The notes under the pieces: model-generated
Databases searched by the model: none
What the model was told of the DNA's origin: nothing
What the model saw: only the letters and a program-made list of their open reading frames with translations
Origin: Psychrobacter pasteurii
GTDB lineage: Bacteria > Pseudomonadota > Gammaproteobacteria > Pseudomonadales > Moraxellaceae
DNA: 64,000 nt
Direction: 5' to 3'
Assembly: GCF_900162815.1 (NCBI RefSeq)
Contig: NZ_FUGD01000065.1
Span: 22,575 to 86,574 of the forward strand
Shown here: positions 29,612-37,811 of the stretch, one piece after another
Numbering within the stretch: the stretch's first letter is position 1
How the letters are laid out: every line of letters starts with the position of its first letter
Position numbers and translations under genes: made by a program

Positions 29612-30832
29612 ATGAATAACTTTCAGTATTTCAACCCAGTACGTATCGTTTTTGGCGAAGGTCAAATCAAAGAGCTATCAAATTTGGTGCCTAACAATGC
29701 TCGCGTGTTAATCACTTACGGTGGTGGCTCAGCACAGCGTACTGGCACACTTGACGAAGTAAAAGATGCTTTAAATGCTGAGGGCAGCAAACGTGAAGTG
29801 TTTGAATTTGGCGGTATTGAGCCAAACCCTGAATTCACCACGCTAATGAAAGCGGCTGATATGGTCAATGAAAATAACGTCGACTTTATCTTAGCTGTTG
29901 GCGGCGGTTCTGTTATTGATGGCAGTAAATTTGTCGCATTGGTATCTCACTTAACCGAAGAAGACAGCCCGTCTTCAAATAAGGTATCACGTGAAAAAGC
30001 ATGGGACGCTTTGACCAGCTTTACTAAAGGTATCGACTCAGCCATTGATTTAGGCGCAGTATTAACCATTCCAGCAACAGGATCAGAGATGAACTCTGGC
30101 GGCGTAATTAATTATAGTGAACGTCAAGCCAAACTCCCTTTTGGCAACCCACTTACTTATCCTAAATTCTCAATCTTAGACCCTACTAAGACCTTGACCT
30201 TACCTGAGCGTCAAGTAATGAACGGTGTGGCTGATGCCTTTGTTCACGTAATCGAGCAGTATTTAACCTATCCAGTGAATGCTAAAGTACAAGATGCTTT
30301 TGCCGAAAGCCTGCTAAAAATCTTAATCACTGAAGGTAAAGCCGTTAAAGCCAATCCAGACGACTTAGAGGTACGCAAAAATATCATGTGGACAGCGACT
30401 ATGGCATTAAACGGCCTAATTGGTGCTGGCGTGCCACAAGACTGGACCACACACATGATTGGTCACGAATTAACGTCATTACACAGCATCGACCATGCTC
30501 GTACGTTAACCATAGTTCTGCCATCACTAATGCGTGAGCTAAAAGTCAGCAAAAAAGACAAGCTTCTACAATATGCGCAAAACGTTTGGAATATCAGCAC
30601 CGATACCGCTCAAGACGAAGACGCTATCATTGAAGAAGCCATTGTTCGCACTGAGAACTTCTTCAAAGACTTAGGTTTACCAATCAGTCTTGCTGATGCC
30701 AACTTAGATGAAAGCGCTATTGATCCTATCATCAAGCAATTAGAAGCGCACGGTATGACTAAACTTGGTGAGCACAAAGCCAATGATCTAGAAGTCTCTC
30801 GCCGTATCTTACAGCGTGCCGCTCAAGCTTAA
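29612..30832 (+). CDS. Iron-containing alcohol/aldehyde dehydrogenase, YqhD-like
   Basis: This 406-residue type III alcohol dehydrogenase is likely an NADPH-dependent aldehyde reductase. It begins FQYFNPVRIVFGEGQIKEL, with the coenzyme loop AVGGGSVIDGSKFVAL and the metal region VADAFVHVIEQYL ... HMIGHELTSLHSIDHARTL supplying Asp and three His ligands. These match the YqhD/butanol-dehydrogenase branch. CAAGG lies upstream of the ATG. YqhD removes reactive aldehydes such as methylglyoxal and acrolein in E. coli, consistent with the neighbouring NemR-like regulator. Confidence 0.9.
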   Translation: MNNFQYFNPVRIVFGEGQIKELSNLVPNNARVLITYGGGSAQRTGTLDEVKDALNAEGSKREVFEFGGIEPNPEFTTLMKAADMVNENNVDFILAVGGGSVIDGSKFVALVSHLTEEDSPSSNKVSREKAWDALTSFTKGIDSAIDLGAVLTIPATGSEMNSGGVINYSERQAKLPFGNPLTYPKFSILDPTKTLTLPERQVMNGVADAFVHVIEQYLTYPVNAKVQDAFAESLLKILITEGKAVKANPDDLEVRKNIMWTATMALNGLIGAGVPQDWTTHMIGHELTSLHSIDHARTLTIVLPSLMRELKVSKKDKLLQYAQNVWNISTDTAQDEDAIIEEAIVRTENFFKDLGLPISLADANLDESAIDPIIKQLEAHGMTKLGEHKANDLEVSRRILQRAAQA

Positions 30833-30994
30833 TTTGTATCATATTGGCCTACTTGCAATCGTTTATAAGCCTTGTACAAAAGCACGGCATTGGCACAGCT
30901 TACCTACTCTACAATGAAATAGGCAACTGTGCCCTTCTCCAATACAAGTTAAATTAATTAAAACAAACGCGAATAACAATAAAGGATGACTCTC

Positions 30995-32044
30995 ATGACT
31001 TTTGATACTACCCAATCAGATACCCTAAATCGTCAGGTAAAACTGGCCAGCCGTCCTCACGGTAAACCGGTGGATGACAACTTTGAATTAACCACGACAG
31101 AGGTCCCCACGCCAAGTGACAGCGAGATGCTACTACGCACCTTGTATCTATCCCTTGACCCTTACATGCGCGGCCGTATGAGTGACACCAAAAGCTATGC
31201 CGATCCCCTAGAAGTGGGCGATGTCATGCTAGGCGCCACCGTATCGCAAGTGGTTAGCTCAAACGTTGAAGGCTTTAGTGAAGGTGATATCGTGGTTGCT
31301 TACGGCGGCTGGCAGGACTATAGCGTCAGCAACGGTGAAGGCGTATACAAGCTAACCAAAGACATGAGCAACCCGTCCTACGGCTTAGGCGTACTCGGTA
31401 TGCCAGGCTTCACCGGCTATATGGGCCTAACCGATATTGGTAAACCTCAAGCCGGCGAAACTTTAGTAGTGGGTGCAGCAACCGGTCCTGTAGGCGCAAC
31501 TGTCGGCCAAGTGGGCAAAATTCATGGCCTAAAAGTAGTTGGCGTGGCAGGTGGTGCTGATAAGTGCAAATATGCGGTAGAAGAATTAGGCTTTGATGTG
31601 TGTCTTGATCACCGTGCCGATGACTTTGAAGCGCAATTAGCAGCAGCGTGTCCTAATGGTATTGATATCTACTATGAAAACGTTGGTGGCCGGGTATTTG
31701 ATGCGGTATTACCGCTACTCAACGCCCACGCTCGCATCCCTGTTTGTGGCCTTGCAGCTCACTATAACCAAACCGAACTGCCTGATGGCAAAGACCGCTT
31801 AAGCCTGCTAATGAGCACCATCTTAAGACAGCGCCTAACCGTGAAAGGCTTTATTATCTTTGAAGAGTACGGCGATCACTTCCCGCAGTTCTTACAAACT
31901 ATGGGCAAATGGGTCACTGAAGGAAAAGTTAAAACCAAAGAACATATGGTTGATGGTTTGGCTAATGCCCCACTAGGCTTCGTGGATATGCTTGAAGGCA
32001 ATAACTTTGGTAAAACCGTGGTTAAAGTTGCTGATCCTAAATAA
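30995..32044 (+). CDS. NADP-dependent oxidoreductase, MDR family (CurA-like)
   Basis: This encodes 349 residues. ATG 30995 is preferred over ATG 30986 because AAAGG at 30981-30985 then sits at normal spacing. This is a zinc-free medium-chain reductase: LYLSLDPYMRGRMSD near the N-terminus and the nucleotide loop GAATGPVGATVGQVGKIHGLKVVG. IYYENVGGRVFDAVLPLL and GFIIFEEYG follow. These are the marks of the leukotriene B4 dehydrogenase / curcumin reductase group, which reduces double bonds of enones. Role in electrophile removal is inferred from the cluster. Confidence 0.9.
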   Translation: MTFDTTQSDTLNRQVKLASRPHGKPVDDNFELTTTEVPTPSDSEMLLRTLYLSLDPYMRGRMSDTKSYADPLEVGDVMLGATVSQVVSSNVEGFSEGDIVVAYGGWQDYSVSNGEGVYKLTKDMSNPSYGLGVLGMPGFTGYMGLTDIGKPQAGETLVVGAATGPVGATVGQVGKIHGLKVVGVAGGADKCKYAVEELGFDVCLDHRADDFEAQLAAACPNGIDIYYENVGGRVFDAVLPLLNAHARIPVCGLAAHYNQTELPDGKDRLSLLMSTILRQRLTVKGFIIFEEYGDHFPQFLQTMGKWVTEGKVKTKEHMVDGLANAPLGFVDMLEGNNFGKTVVKVADPK

Positions 32045-32113
32045 TAAATAATGAAGCTTAAAATCTCACTCAAAAAACTTACTTAAAAATAGATAATAAT
32101 CAAAGGACAATAT

Positions 32114-32791
32114 ATGAAAATTTTAATGGTACTGACCTCACACGATAAGCTGGCAGAAACTGGCAAAAAAACGGGCTTCTGGTTAGAAGAATTTGCCGCT
32201 CCTTACTATGCTTTCAAAGATGCTGGCGCTGAGATTACATTAGCCTCTCCTGCCGGCGGTCAGCCACCCCTTGACCCAAGCAGTGATGTGCCAGAAGCAC
32301 AAACTGAATTTACTGAACGCTTTAAAGCAGATGAAGCAGCCAATAAACAGCTAGCCACTACTCATAAGCTTGCTGAGATTAAGGCAACCGATTATGACGC
32401 AGTATTCTATCCAGGCGGTCATGGTCCTATGTGGGATTTGGCAGTTGATCTAAAATCCATCTCACTTATCGAAGACTTTGTTAAATCAGACAAACCCGTT
32501 GCCTTTGTTTGCCACGCACCCGCTGCTCTGAAAAACGTAAAAGTAGACGGCGAGTACTTGGTAAAAAATAAAAAAGTCACTGGCTTTAGTAACACTGAAG
32601 AAGAAGCCGTTGGCCTGACTGACGTGGTGCCTTTCTTATTAGAAGACGTACTTCAAGAAAATGGCGGTCATTATGAAAAAGGTGCGGACTGGCAATCATA
32701 CGTGGTTGAAGATGGCTTATTAATTACCGGTCAAAACCCTGCTTCATCAGAAGATGTGGCCAAGGTTCTTATTGAACGATTACAAGCCTAA
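32114..32791 (+). CDS. Type 1 glutamine amidotransferase-like protein (DJ-1/PfpI, Hsp31-like)
   Basis: This encodes 225 residues, with AAAGGA before the ATG. The fold is recognised by TGFWLEEFAAPYYAFKDAG, ITLASPAGG, AVFYPGGHGPMWDL and the nucleophile elbow AFVCHAPAALK (catalytic Cys). NGLITG-type residues near the end (DGLLITGQNPASSEDVAK) match the Hsp31/HchA-like branch, some members of which act as glutathione-independent glyoxalases. In this cluster a dicarbonyl-detoxifying role is likely but unproven. Confidence 0.88.
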   Translation: MKILMVLTSHDKLAETGKKTGFWLEEFAAPYYAFKDAGAEITLASPAGGQPPLDPSSDVPEAQTEFTERFKADEAANKQLATTHKLAEIKATDYDAVFYPGGHGPMWDLAVDLKSISLIEDFVKSDKPVAFVCHAPAALKNVKVDGEYLVKNKKVTGFSNTEEEAVGLTDVVPFLLEDVLQENGGHYEKGADWQSYVVEDGLLITGQNPASSEDVAKVLIERLQA

Positions 32792-32800
32792 GGCGAATTT

Positions 32801-33430
32801 ATGATTAAACTTCACCATCTAAACCAGTCACGCTCACTGCGTATCTTATGGTTATTAGAAGAGCTGGGCCAGCCTTATGAAGTGGTTAGTTATCAGCGTG
32901 ATGCGACCACTCATTTAGCACCCGAGAGCCTAAAACAAGCGCACCCACTGGGTAAATCACCAGTGATTGAGCTTGATGGTCAAGTGGTTGCTGAATCTGT
33001 CGCCATTACCGAGCTGTTAATTGATCGTTTTGCTGCCGATACCCTGCGCCCTGCACCTGATAGTGCTGAATACGCTCTATATCTACAGTGGATGAACTTT
33101 GCTGAAAGCTCATTGATGGTGCCTATGCTACTTGAACTATTCACTCAGGCTGCTGGTGTTGGTGACAACGAGTTCCTAAAAGGCTATATCGCCAAAGAGA
33201 AGCAAAATCTGCTTAGCTACTTAAATGATGAGCTTGAAGGAAAATCATTTATTGTGGCTGACAAGCTAACTGGCGCTGACTTTATGTTGTCGTTTGATTT
33301 AATCATGCTAGAGCAGCGCGGGATCTTAGCAGAGTACCCTAACATTGCCGCTTACGCACAGCAGTTGGCCAAGCTTGATAGCTATCAGCGAGCTTTGCAG
33401 CTTGAAGCTCAGTACGATGAGTCTAAATAA
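32801..33430 (+). CDS. Glutathione S-transferase
   Basis: This encodes 209 residues, only nine bases after the preceding gene, so it is co-transcribed. The N-terminal thioredoxin-like domain has LHHLNQSRSLRILWLLEELG, HPLGKSPVIELDG and VVAESVAITELL (glutathione site), followed by an all-helical C-terminal domain with GKSFIVADKLTGADFMLSF. It would conjugate glutathione to electrophiles. It is the last gene of the cluster, followed by a strong terminator. Confidence 0.92.
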   Translation: MIKLHHLNQSRSLRILWLLEELGQPYEVVSYQRDATTHLAPESLKQAHPLGKSPVIELDGQVVAESVAITELLIDRFAADTLRPAPDSAEYALYLQWMNFAESSLMVPMLLELFTQAAGVGDNEFLKGYIAKEKQNLLSYLNDELEGKSFIVADKLTGADFMLSFDLIMLEQRGILAEYPNIAAYAQQLAKLDSYQRALQLEAQYDESK

Positions 33431-33506
33431 GCGGTCACTGACACTGACTTCTGATATAGTTATGCTCTGAAGCGTTATGTTTTAGACAAAAAAAGTTTTA
33501 GACAAT

Positions 33507-33546
33507 AAAAAGCAGCCCTTTAATATATTAAAGGGCTGCTTTTTTA
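33507..33546. terminator. Bidirectional terminator
   Basis: An AAAAAGCAGCCCTTTAATA/TATTAAAGGGCTGCTTTTT stem closes the electrophile cluster on the plus strand and faces the convergent WG-repeat gene. Confidence 0.94.
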
Positions 33547-33616
33547 TTCATATAAACTATGCAAATAAACAAGGTATTACCTAAGCCTCTTGGAGCAGGC
33601 TTATACTAGAAACCTA

Positions 33617-34660
33617 TTAAGAGCAGCTGACATAGTTTCCTTTATTATCAATACACATCTGGGCGCCATTGGCTGCGTTGCCTACCCAAGCTTTGCCATC
33701 TTTAAACACAAAAGGCTCGGCCCCTTTATAAGTTGCGCCTCTACCTCGGCGAACTTTTGACTCTTCATAGTTGAACGGGATGACAAGCTCTCCAGCCAAG
33801 TTCACAAAGCCCCATTTATTATCCATACGCACCCCAGCAAGACCTTCAGAGAAAGGCATTGCTTGCTGGAATAAGAATTTAATCATAGGTACGCCGCTAT
33901 AGTTAACATAGCCCCATTTCCCATCACGCTTTTCTGGCTGCCAAACTTGCGCATTGGCCGTATTGGTAAAGCTTTGAGTCTGTGTTGGTGTCTGCGTAAC
34001 ACTTGGGCTTTGAATCACTGTGGTGGTATTTACCACAGGTTTAGAAGCTATTGTTGTTGCATTACGGTTAGGGACAGTTTTAGCTGGATTTGCAGTCGGT
34101 CGTCCATTGATATCCACCCACTGCGTACCGCTTCGGGTGGTAATGGTTGCTAGGTTGCCATTAAAGTCACTGATGCTTCTATTGTTCGCTGAAAAAGGAA
34201 CAATGACTCTATTTTTGGTATCAATCACCCCAAAGCTACCGGCTTTTTTTACCACAATACGATTATTACTTACCGCACGTGACCAGCCTTTGGTTTGACT
34301 GTCTCCAGCAATCACATCATAAACTGCAGGAATAACCTCTCGACCTGAAGTATTGATATAACCTACTTTGCCTCGTCTTTGAACGGGAATAAGCCCATCT
34401 TTAAGCTTGCTGACATCAATACCATTGTACCGCGATAAATCAGCAACTCGCTTCCCTCTCTTATCAATTAAAGCTACCGGCTGACCTGAGTCTTTTAAAG
34501 CTAAGAAATAATCACTACTGGCCGTACAAAAAACATTGGAGTAGTAGCTTTTGGGTACCTGACAGGCATAAGCCGGTACACTCAGCACCCCTAAAGTGGC
34601 ACAGAGTGAGAGGGCTTTAATCAGATGCGATTTTGAATTACGGGTTGTATTTAATGTCAT
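33617..34660 (-). CDS. Secreted WG-repeat protein (paralogue 3 of 3)
   Basis: This encodes 347 residues. A signal peptide ends near VPAYA. WG units include GKVGYINTSG, GSFGVIDTKN, GKWGYVNYSG and NKWGFVNLAG, each with the following strand. A Thr/Gln/Asn-rich linker (about 190-235) interrupts the array, unlike in the other two copies. The cysteine pairs are conserved: C-x11-C after the signal and C-x9-C at the end. It is closest to the copy at 3877 in its N-terminal segment (CQVPKSYYSNVFCTASSDYF compared with CKPPKTSYAEVDC). Function unknown. Confidence 0.85.
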   Translation of the reverse strand: MTLNTTRNSKSHLIKALSLCATLGVLSVPAYACQVPKSYYSNVFCTASSDYFLALKDSGQPVALIDKRGKRVADLSRYNGIDVSKLKDGLIPVQRRGKVGYINTSGREVIPAVYDVIAGDSQTKGWSRAVSNNRIVVKKAGSFGVIDTKNRVIVPFSANNRSISDFNGNLATITTRSGTQWVDINGRPTANPAKTVPNRNATTIASKPVVNTTTVIQSPSVTQTPTQTQSFTNTANAQVWQPEKRDGKWGYVNYSGVPMIKFLFQQAMPFSEGLAGVRMDNKWGFVNLAGELVIPFNYEESKVRRGRGATYKGAEPFVFKDGKAWVGNAANGAQMCIDNKGNYVSCS

Positions 34661-34803
34661 ATCTCTAATAAGTAGTAAATAGATTGTGTGTTTATTGAAA
34701 AATAACAGAATTTAAATAGATATACCATGCTTGCAATAAAATATTGCAATCAAGTAGTAATAAGGAAACTCTGTTTCGACTATTTTACCTACTTATGCAG
34801 CCA

Positions 34804-35032
34804 TTAGTTGGATAAAAACTTTTGTTCAAGCCAACTGTTCATAAACACATTATCTGGGTCATATTTTTTCGTATTTCTAAAAAACGTGCTATTTGTGGAT
34901 ATAGCTCGTGTAACTCAGCGGTACTCAGCTTATTTACCTTACCCCAATGCGGATGGCCGTTCCACTTTTTCATATAATCGTATAGCCAATTAAATAACGG
35001 CTCGCTATCCATACCCCTATAGACGTGGAAAG
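34804..35032 (-). pseudogene. 3' remnant of a D-arabinono-1,4-lactone oxidase-like FAD enzyme gene
   Basis: On the minus strand this stretch reads TFHVYRGMDSEPLFNWLYD then GHPHWGKVNKLSTAELHELYPQ. This is the conserved end of sugar-lactone oxidases, whose HWGK motif is diagnostic. The frame breaks at a run of six T (34864-34869). With one more base it continues KKYDPDNVFMNSWLEQ to a stop at 34804. The upstream part is cut off exactly at the end of the TnpB element, and no 5' half is found on its other side. So both truncation and frameshift are present. Confidence 0.85.
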
Positions 35033-35160
35033 TTGACTTCCTCCCCTCGCTAAACCGAGGGGATTCCTACAGCTAGACGGTCAAGCCCGACCGCAAGGAT
35101 GTTCTTAGCAGCATTGATATCTCTATCATGCCATGTGCCACACTCAGCACACCTCCATCC
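35033..35160 (-). ncRNA. Candidate omega RNA (TnpB guide RNA) at the element's right end
   Basis: TnpB proteins use a guide RNA made from the 3' end of tnpB and the element's right end, with the guide copied from the flank. Here the CCCCTCG/CGAGGGG hairpin overlaps the tnpB stop codon and the element ends in TCAA. The guide would then begin CTTTCCACGTCTATAGGGGT, from the lactone oxidase remnant (35032 downward). The 5' limit is a guess. Inferred from position and family knowledge only. Confidence 0.5.
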
Positions 35161-36156
35161 TCTTATTCGCAAACCTGCTCTACCTCTCGGACTACTGTCA
35201 CTTATCTTGTGGCAGCACGAGCAGGTCTGGGTAGTGTAACTCTCATTTACGATCTCAAACTGACAACCTGCATGCTTGCATTTGTATTCCAGTTGTCGTT
35301 TAAGTTCAAACCAACCTGCATCGTATGTCGATTTAGCTAGCTTGGTCTTTTTATTGGTAAATGAGCGTGATTTAACATCACCAACCACAATCAAGGCATT
35401 GCCCTGCACTAGCTTTGTGGTGAATTTATGAATTAAGTCTAATCTTGTGTTTTTGATTTTGGCATGGATTGCTTTGACACGCTTTTTATTCTTAGCACGC
35501 TGAGCGGTTGCTAATTTATTCGCCCATTTTTGAGTCTGTTTAATCTGTAGTTTGTGGCCCGTTGATGTGGTAGCAGCTTCCTTTAAACCTAAGTCAATAC
35601 CAACGCTACCCATACCACTTGCTTGTTTGGGGTAGTCTTTAACGGTGATACACGCATACCAACGATTACGACTGTCTTGTACTATCTCTAAGGTGTTGAT
35701 TTGATATAGGCTTAGGTTGTAGCTATCGAATACATCTATGATGAGCTTTTGACCTTTAGAAAGTGATAGCTGAATTTTTGATTTAAGTGCTTTCTTTCCC
35801 GTTTGTCTTGTGCTTAGATACTTGATAGCAGACTTTTTAAAAGGTATCCAACCTAGTGATTTACGTTTGGTATCAGGACGGTTGGTGCGCCAGTTAAGTT
35901 TGGCTTTTTTAAACTGTTTACGTGATTTAGCGTGAGTCTCATTGATAGCTTGTAAGGTCTGACTGTGTAATCCTAAATACTCACCGCTACCTTTGGTATA
36001 CTCACTTAAATCATAAGCACTAAAAAACTTACCGGTACGTTTTAAATGTTCAAAGCACAGCGCATTAACATAGTTCCACACGAAGTTTACTGAACCGCTT
36101 AGCTGATTCAGCTCTTTTATGTGCTTGTCTTTAATGCGTAGTTTGAGGGTTTTCAT
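35050..36156 (-). CDS. tnpB: RNA-guided endonuclease TnpB family protein
   Basis: This encodes 368 residues. TnpB is an RNA-guided RuvC nuclease carried by IS200/IS605 elements. RuvC-I is GVGIDLGLKEA (D188). RuvC-III is WHDRDINAAKN (D346). A four-cysteine zinc ribbon CSCC...CAEC lies between. At the RuvC-II position, where a Glu normally follows the hydrophobic strand (as in IENLN of the TnpB at the window's right end), this protein reads LIVVGDVKS (G259). The catalytic Glu must therefore come from elsewhere, perhaps the LEYK helix downstream, or activity is lost. Full length, no internal stop. Confidence 0.92.
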   Translation of the reverse strand: MKTLKLRIKDKHIKELNQLSGSVNFVWNYVNALCFEHLKRTGKFFSAYDLSEYTKGSGEYLGLHSQTLQAINETHAKSRKQFKKAKLNWRTNRPDTKRKSLGWIPFKKSAIKYLSTRQTGKKALKSKIQLSLSKGQKLIIDVFDSYNLSLYQINTLEIVQDSRNRWYACITVKDYPKQASGMGSVGIDLGLKEAATTSTGHKLQIKQTQKWANKLATAQRAKNKKRVKAIHAKIKNTRLDLIHKFTTKLVQGNALIVVGDVKSRSFTNKKTKLAKSTYDAGWFELKRQLEYKCKHAGCQFEIVNESYTTQTCSCCHKISDSSPRGRAGLRIRGWRCAECGTWHDRDINAAKNILAVGLDRLAVGIPSV

Positions 36157-36362
36157 ACCTTTAGTATGCCGAGATTAATTTTAGCTTACAACCCTTTAAC
36201 TGCTTCTTACGACAGTATATGTCGCCTTATATCCACCCCCTGAAGTGGGTGGTTTTACGGCGACCGGTGATAAATTTACAAGCAAGGTCAATCACATCCC
36301 TTTGCTTAACACTCTTTTTTAACAACCCCTTTTAACACTCTATATCTGTGAGGCCCTACCTT

Positions 36363-37688
36363 ATGTCAAAAACCACCAGATTAAGCTCAAATAATAAAAT
36401 CAAAATGACCTTACTAAAGAGCGTGTTGGTCCTTGGACCTGCCATCATACTTGCCAGCTGTGCCAGCCAAGCCCCAGTACAACAAGTGCCTGTAAGCAAG
36501 CCTGCCCCAGTGGTAATTGTTAAGCCCAAACCAAAGCCTGCACCACAGCCCAAGCCTGCACCAGAGCCAAAGGCCACTTATAGCAGCTTCTATGAATGGA
36601 AATCTGACTTTAGTACGCGTGCGGTAAATCAAGGTTATAACGCCTATGATGTGAGCCGTATTTTAGACTCAGCACAGTTAAACAGTCAGGTAATCTCACT
36701 AGATTCTAACCAAGCTGAGTTCGTAAAAATGCCTTGGGACTATGCGGATTCCGCGGTATCTGGTGGACGTATCAGCACAGGTAAGAGCAAATTTAACGAC
36801 CAACGCTCATTGCTAAGCCGCCTTGAATCTCAATATGGAGTAAATGCTGAAATCATTACTGCTATTTGGGGCATGGAGTCTTCTTACGGTGCGGTTACTG
36901 GTAACAGCTATATTCCAAGTTCACTAGCCACCTTAGCTTATGATGGTCGCCGCCGTGCTTGGGCGGAAGATCAGTTATTGTCCTTAATCAAACTGATCCA
37001 AAGTGGCGATGTTTACCCTTCACAGCTAAATGGCTCATGGGCTGGCGGTATGGGTCACACTCAATTTATCCCAGGTACTTGGTTAGAGTTCGGTGTTGAT
37101 GGTGATGGCGATGGCCGCCGTAGTCCTTGGGTAACTGCGGACGCTTTATCTTCTACGGCTAACTATCTAAGCAAATCAGGCTGGGTACGCGGTCTATCTC
37201 CGTTCTACGAAGTGACTTTACCTGCCAACTTTGACTTCAGCTTATTAGGCCAAAAGCTTCCAGGTTCAAGCTGGCGTAATATGGGTATTAGCCCAATAGA
37301 TGGCGCTTATCTTGATGCCAACACTGCGTTTGAAATGTGGCTGCCAGCGGGTAAAGACGGCCCTGCTTTATTATTAAGCCCTAACTTCGATGTGATTAAG
37401 GTATACAACAACTCTTCAAACTATGCGTTAGGAGTGAGTTTACTAGGTCGAGGTATCAACGGTCAGTCAGGTATTCAAAAATCATGGCCTCGTTATGAGA
37501 AGCCTTTAACCAGCGCTCAAGTTCGTAATCTACAACAGCGTCTAACCAATGCTGGTTACGACACCAAAGGTGTGGATGGCATTATGGGCACCAATACCCG
37601 TAACGCTTTTGCTCGCTGGCAAGCTGCCAATGGTCAGACACCTGATGGCTTTGTGACACTAAACAGTGCTTCTTCCTTAATTTGGTAG
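36363..37688 (+). CDS. Lytic murein transglycosylase, MltB family lipoprotein
   Basis: This 441-residue cell-wall enzyme cleaves peptidoglycan glycan strands with anhydro-ring formation. ATG 36363 has GAGG upstream and is preferred to GTG 36348. A long N-region leads to the lipobox LASC. A Pro/Lys-rich linker (VKPKPKPAPQPKPAPEPK) follows, then the SLT-type domain with catalytic Glu in IWGMESSYG and AGGMGHTQFIPGTW. The C-terminal 60 residues form a peptidoglycan-binding domain (LQQRLTNAGYDTKGVDGIMG). Its terminator follows. Confidence 0.93.
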   Translation: MSKTTRLSSNNKIKMTLLKSVLVLGPAIILASCASQAPVQQVPVSKPAPVVIVKPKPKPAPQPKPAPEPKATYSSFYEWKSDFSTRAVNQGYNAYDVSRILDSAQLNSQVISLDSNQAEFVKMPWDYADSAVSGGRISTGKSKFNDQRSLLSRLESQYGVNAEIITAIWGMESSYGAVTGNSYIPSSLATLAYDGRRRAWAEDQLLSLIKLIQSGDVYPSQLNGSWAGGMGHTQFIPGTWLEFGVDGDGDGRRSPWVTADALSSTANYLSKSGWVRGLSPFYEVTLPANFDFSLLGQKLPGSSWRNMGISPIDGAYLDANTAFEMWLPAGKDGPALLLSPNFDVIKVYNNSSNYALGVSLLGRGINGQSGIQKSWPRYEKPLTSAQVRNLQQRLTNAGYDTKGVDGIMGTNTRNAFARWQAANGQTPDGFVTLNSASSLIW

Positions 37689-37713
37689 CCCCTCACTGGT
37701 TAACGAAAACTGA

Positions 37714-37751
37714 TTAAAAAAATAGCCGTTCAATGAACGGCTATTTTTTAT
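37714..37751. terminator. Bidirectional terminator
   Basis: An AAAAAATAGCCGTTCA/TGAACGGCTATTTTTT stem lies between the convergent transglycosylase and tesB genes. Confidence 0.93.
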
Positions 37752-37811
37752 GGTTAGTATGCAGAATGGCATAGGGTTAGTAGGGTAATAAGCTTCCTAA
37801 GCTGTCAGCTA

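Larger units (their letters stand above)
35033..36273 (-). mobile_element. TnpB-only IS200/IS605-type element (copy 1, intact TnpB)
   Basis: Limits come from comparison with the second copy at 46734-47595: shared sequence starts at TTGAC (35033; TCAA on the coding strand, a typical right cleavage tetranucleotide) and ends at GGTGATAA (36273). Hairpins sit at both ends. One is CCCCTCG/CGAGGGG (35043-35062) after tnpB, the other CCACCC/GGGTGG (36233-36252) before it, with a further ACGACA/TGTCG palindrome at 36209-36224. There are no terminal inverted repeats and no tnpA, so mobility would need a transposase in trans. Confidence 0.88.
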
